Source of the DNA: Chryseobacterium gleum
GTDB taxonomy: Bacteria; Bacteroidota; Bacteroidia; Flavobacteriales_D; Crocinitomicaceae
Direction: 5' to 3'
Assembly (NCBI GenBank): GCA_945897805.1
Contig: CAMDFX010000002.1
Coordinates: forward strand, 124,001 to 188,000
DNA: 64,000 nucleotides
Below, in pieces: positions 60,477-64,000 of the stretch. Both the position numbers and the translations under genes were made by a program. The first letter of the stretch is position 1. Every line of letters begins with the position of its first letter. A model generated the notes under the pieces. The model made no database searches and had not been told where the DNA came from. It was given only the letters and a program-made list of their open reading frames with translations.

Positions 60477-62015
60477 TCACAAGGGAATATTTCCATGTTT
60501 TTTCTGCGGTAAGCTTTCGGCTTTATTTTCCAACATTTGAAATGCTGCAATTAACTTTGAGCGGGTTTCTTCAGGTAAAATAACATCGTCCACAAAACCT
60601 CTTTCTGCCGCCCGATATGGATTAGCAAACATTTCAGCATATTCTGCTTCTTTTTCTTTCCATTTTTCCTCCGGATTTGTTGCTTCAGAAATTTCTTTTT
60701 TAAAGATAATTTCCGCCGCTCCTTTAGCGCCCATTACAGCAATTTCTGCTGTTGGCCAGGCAAAATTTAAATCGGCACCAATATTTTTAGAATTCATTAC
60801 ATCAAATGCTCCACCATAAGCTTTTCGGGTAATAACAGTGACTCTAGGCACAGTAGCTTCAGAAAACGCATACAATAATTTCGCACCGTGTGTAATAATT
60901 CCCCTCCATTCTTGATCAGTTCCAGGCAAAAAACCTGGCACATCTTCCAACACCAATAAAGGAATATTAAAACAATCGCAAAAACGAACAAATCTGCCGC
61001 CTTTTCTCGAAGAATCAATGTCTAAAACACCAGCCATAGCAGCCGGTTGATTGGCAACGATACCGATAGTTCTTCCTTCCAAACGAGCAAAACCAACTAC
61101 AATATTTTTGGCAAAGCCTTCTTGAACCTCGCGGAAAGAATTGTCATCTACAATGCAATCCAAAACGGAACGAATATCATAAGGAAGCGTTGAGTTTGCT
61201 GGCAAAATATTTTTAATTGCTTCCGTTTTTGAAGCAGTAAATTCAAATTTTGTTGTCGGTGCTAATTCGCCATAATTCTGAGGCATGAATGTCATCAAAT
61301 CACGCACATCCTTCAAACATTGAACATCATTGGCAGATGTAAAATGCGTAACACCAGATTTTTCTGCATGGGTTTTTGCGCCACCTAAATCTTCAGAAGT
61401 AACTTCCTCGTGTGTAACCGTTTTGACCACATTTGGCCCGGTGACAAACATGTATGAAGTATCCTCAACCATGAAAATAAAGTCTGTCAATGCAGGACTG
61501 TAAACCGCACCACCAGCACAAGGCCCCATAATGACACTTATTTGCGGAATGACCCCAGAAGCACGCGTATTTCTGTAAAAAATATCCGCATAACCAGCCA
61601 ATGAAACAACGCCTTCTTGAATACGAGCACCCCCAGAATCATTTAATCCGATCAATGGGGCACCATTTTTAAGCGCTAAATCCATGACTTTACAAATTTT
61701 TTCAGCGTGAGTTTCAGATAGAGAACCTCCTAAAACCGTAAAATCCTGCGAAAAAACATATACTAAACGACCATGAATTTTTCCATAACCAGTAACAACA
61801 CCATCGCCGGGAAAAGTTTGTTTATCTAAACCAAAGGAAGTTGAGCGGTGCTCAATAAACATTCCCATCTCTTGAAAAGTATTGTCATCAAGCAATAAAA
61901 TCACCCGTTCGCGTGCGGTAAGTTTTCCTTGTTCGTGCTGACGATCGATGCGATTTTGTCCACCTCCTAACTGAGATTTTTTGCGGCGTTCAATTAGTTC
62001 ATTGCTACTATTCAT
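60477..62015 (-). CDS. Acyl-CoA carboxylase beta (carboxyltransferase) subunit, propionyl-CoA carboxylase-like
   Basis: [99 protein letters not shown]. Confidence 0.95.
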   Translation of the reverse strand: MNSSNELIERRKKSQLGGGQNRIDRQHEQGKLTARERVILLLDDNTFQEMGMFIEHRSTSFGLDKQTFPGDGVVTGYGKIHGRLVYVFSQDFTVLGGSLSETHAEKICKVMDLALKNGAPLIGLNDSGGARIQEGVVSLAGYADIFYRNTRASGVIPQISVIMGPCAGGAVYSPALTDFIFMVEDTSYMFVTGPNVVKTVTHEEVTSEDLGGAKTHAEKSGVTHFTSANDVQCLKDVRDLMTFMPQNYGELAPTTKFEFTASKTEAIKNILPANSTLPYDIRSVLDCIVDDNSFREVQEGFAKNIVVGFARLEGRTIGIVANQPAAMAGVLDIDSSRKGGRFVRFCDCFNIPLLVLEDVPGFLPGTDQEWRGIITHGAKLLYAFSEATVPRVTVITRKAYGGAFDVMNSKNIGADLNFAWPTAEIAVMGAKGAAEIIFKKEISEATNPEEKWKEKEAEYAEMFANPYRAAERGFVDDVILPEETRSKLIAAFQMLENKAESLPQKKHGNIPL

Positions 62016-62016
62016 A

Positions 62017-62622
62017 TTATTTGATTATTTCAATGGTTGTTTCAAGTCCAATAGACTGATATAAATCTTTAATATTTTTCGTCGACAAAGATATACAACC
62101 TAAAGTCCAATCTATCTTTTTTTCGATAATTTCATCATTTCTCTCAGGCACGCCATGAAATCCAACTTCACCTCCAATTGTTGCAGTTGGAGAAATCATA
62201 TTATTGGCTTTTCTTTCTTTGAACTTAAGGTAGGAAGATTGATTTGGATAATCAAACCAGATAAAATATGACCAAGATTTATGGGGATACATGGCTTTGA
62301 TTTTAAATTTTCCTTCAGGTGTTTTTCCGTCGCCCTCTTGCATTTTATCGCCAACAGGATCAAACCCTAGTACACAAGGATATTTAATTAAAAGTTCATC
62401 TTTAAACAAAATTTCAACTACTCTTTCTGCTTTTTTGACAAGAATCTTTAAATCTCTGGGTTGAATTTTTCGGGAAGAAACAATTTCTTTTAACGTTTTG
62501 GAAGAGTCTATTCTAATCGATGAATTTTGATCTAGAACTGATTGAAAATCATTCTTCTCTTGCGCGTTGCATGCGCAAAGTACAACTAAATTAAACAGCA
62601 ATATAAAGCGCATCATAACCAA
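62017..62622 (-). CDS. L,D-transpeptidase (YkuD-type) family lipoprotein
   Basis: Lipobox [49 protein letters not shown] (HG...GCISL catalytic region). Confidence 0.88.
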   Translation of the reverse strand: MVMMRFILLFNLVVLCACNAQEKNDFQSVLDQNSSIRIDSSKTLKEIVSSRKIQPRDLKILVKKAERVVEILFKDELLIKYPCVLGFDPVGDKMQEGDGKTPEGKFKIKAMYPHKSWSYFIWFDYPNQSSYLKFKERKANNMISPTATIGGEVGFHGVPERNDEIIEKKIDWTLGCISLSTKNIKDLYQSIGLETTIEIIK

Positions 62623-62626
62623 TTAA

Positions 62627-63991
62627 TTAACCAAAAAGTGCACGAAGAACCTCATCAATTCTTCCGCATTTTATTAATTCTATTTTGAAGTTTTTCTGAT
62701 CAATACCCTTATTGAATTTCGAAATAATAATTTTTTCAAATCCCAACTTTTCAGCTTCATATATCCGTTGATCGATTCTATTTACAGGTCTCACTTCACC
62801 AGAAAGTCCAACTTCTGCAGCCAAACAAAAATTCTTTGGTATCGGCAAATCAGCATTGGAAGATAAGACTGCAGCAACAACGGCCAAATCAATTGCTGGA
62901 TCATCGACTCTAATTCCACCAGCAATATTCAAAAAAACATCTTTTGCGCCTAATTTGAAGCCGCATCGCTTTTCCATTACTGCCAAAAGCATATTCAATC
63001 TTCTCGCATCAAAGCCCGTTGAGGAGCGCTGCGGAGTTCCATAAGCGGCAGTACTTACCAATGCTTGAACTTCAATTAAAATTGGTCTCAATCCTTCTAA
63101 AGTTGAAGCGATAGAAATGCCACTTAAAGTTGCGTCTGTGTTGGTAATCAATATTTCAGACGGATTTTCAACCTGTCTTAAACCAGTGCCCAACATTTCA
63201 TAAATTCCCAGTTCATTCGTGCTACCGAAACGATTTTTGATTGTTCTTAATAATCTATAAACGTGATTTCTATCTCCTTCGAACTGCAAAACGACGTCCA
63301 CCATGTGTTCCAACACTTTTGGCCCAGCCAATGCGCCTTCTTTTGTGATATGACCAATTAAAAAAACAGGAACATCAGTTTGTTTTGCGTAGCGCAAAAG
63401 TTGTGCTGTACACTCTCTCACTTGAGAAATACTTCCGGGCGAACTTTCAATTTGATTACTGTATAAAGTTTGAATTGAATCAATTACCAAAAGTTTAGGT
63501 TGAATTTCTTCCGCTTGCATAAAAATGTTTTGCAAGTTTGTCTCAGTCAAAATAAAACATTCTTTATTGTCTAAACCGATTCTTTCGGCACGCATTTTAA
63601 TCTGTTGGTCACTTTCTTCACCCGAAACATATAAAACGCGCAGATTTTTTTCCATAACCGCCAATTGCAACATCAAGGTAGACTTGCCAATACCAGGTTC
63701 GCCACCAAAAAGTATCAAAGATCCAGGAACCATTCCATTTCCCAACACTCTATTTAATTCAGAGTCACACAAAGTGATTCTTTCCTGACCTCTATTTTCG
63801 ATGTCTTGAATTGGTTGTGATTTCGCTGTTCGTCCGGTATTAGTTGAAAAAGCAATGACTTGAGAAAGATTTTTCTCCACAATTTCTTCGACAAAAGTAT
63901 TCCATTCAGAGCAAGATGGACACTTGCCTAGCCACTTAGGTGTTTGATAGCCACAGCTTTGACAAAAGAAGGCGGATTTGATTTTAGCCAT
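62627..63991 (-). CDS. radA: DNA repair protein RadA
   Basis: Zn finger FFCQSCGYQTPKWLGKCPSC, GGEPGIGKSTLMLQLA Walker A, VIDSIQTL, KNRFGSTNELGIYEM (KNRFG), C-terminal Lon-like domain. Confidence 0.97.
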   Translation of the reverse strand: MAKIKSAFFCQSCGYQTPKWLGKCPSCSEWNTFVEEIVEKNLSQVIAFSTNTGRTAKSQPIQDIENRGQERITLCDSELNRVLGNGMVPGSLILFGGEPGIGKSTLMLQLAVMEKNLRVLYVSGEESDQQIKMRAERIGLDNKECFILTETNLQNIFMQAEEIQPKLLVIDSIQTLYSNQIESSPGSISQVRECTAQLLRYAKQTDVPVFLIGHITKEGALAGPKVLEHMVDVVLQFEGDRNHVYRLLRTIKNRFGSTNELGIYEMLGTGLRQVENPSEILITNTDATLSGISIASTLEGLRPILIEVQALVSTAAYGTPQRSSTGFDARRLNMLLAVMEKRCGFKLGAKDVFLNIAGGIRVDDPAIDLAVVAAVLSSNADLPIPKNFCLAAEVGLSGEVRPVNRIDQRIYEAEKLGFEKIIISKFNKGIDQKNFKIELIKCGRIDEVLRALFG

Positions 63992-64000
63992 GAAGCAAAG

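Noticed and set aside
1-64000. CRISPR arrays, prophage, transposons, toxin-antitoxin or defence genes
   Set aside because: No regularly spaced repeats, transposase/integrase motifs, cas-like proteins or recognisable defence domains in any translated ORF.

Overview
64 kb chromosomal window that looks like a member of the Bacteroidota (probably Flavobacteriales). Evidence: low GC, T9SS type A C-terminal sorting domains, TAnnTTTG-type promoter elements, and the family repertoire. It is gene-dense and mostly housekeeping or metabolic. Contents include: partial sucA, lysS, hemW, an OmpR-type two-component system, an ABC-F ATPase, an SCO-family protein, feoA-feoB plus a 45-aa FeoB-associated Cys-rich protein absent from the ORF track, tpx, ppk1-ppx, an S9 peptidase, queA, pheS, a YtxJ-like bacilliredoxin, a LytS/LytTR-type regulatory pair, tRNA-Asn, ssb, glycosyltransferases, an amidase, a secreted esterase / SGNH lipoprotein / FadL cluster, kynU-kmo with a convergent ALDH8A1-like dehydrogenase, sdhBAC, an acyl-CoA carboxylase beta subunit, an L,D-transpeptidase and radA. 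I saw no CRISPR array, prophage, transposon, rRNA or recognisable defence island. The best candidates for something undescribed are: (i) a three-gene exported-protein cluster at 49.1-53.0 kb, two members of which look like highly diverged paralogs; (ii) a polytopic membrane protein at 11.6-13.5 kb ending in an LDL-receptor class A-like Asp/Cys motif; (iii) an outer-membrane-like protein translationally coupled to kmo; (iv) a T9SS-exported PA-domain protein without an evident protease domain. Several ORF-track starts appear too long, judging from promoter motifs, terminators or signal peptides. All family calls are by eye; no searches were run.
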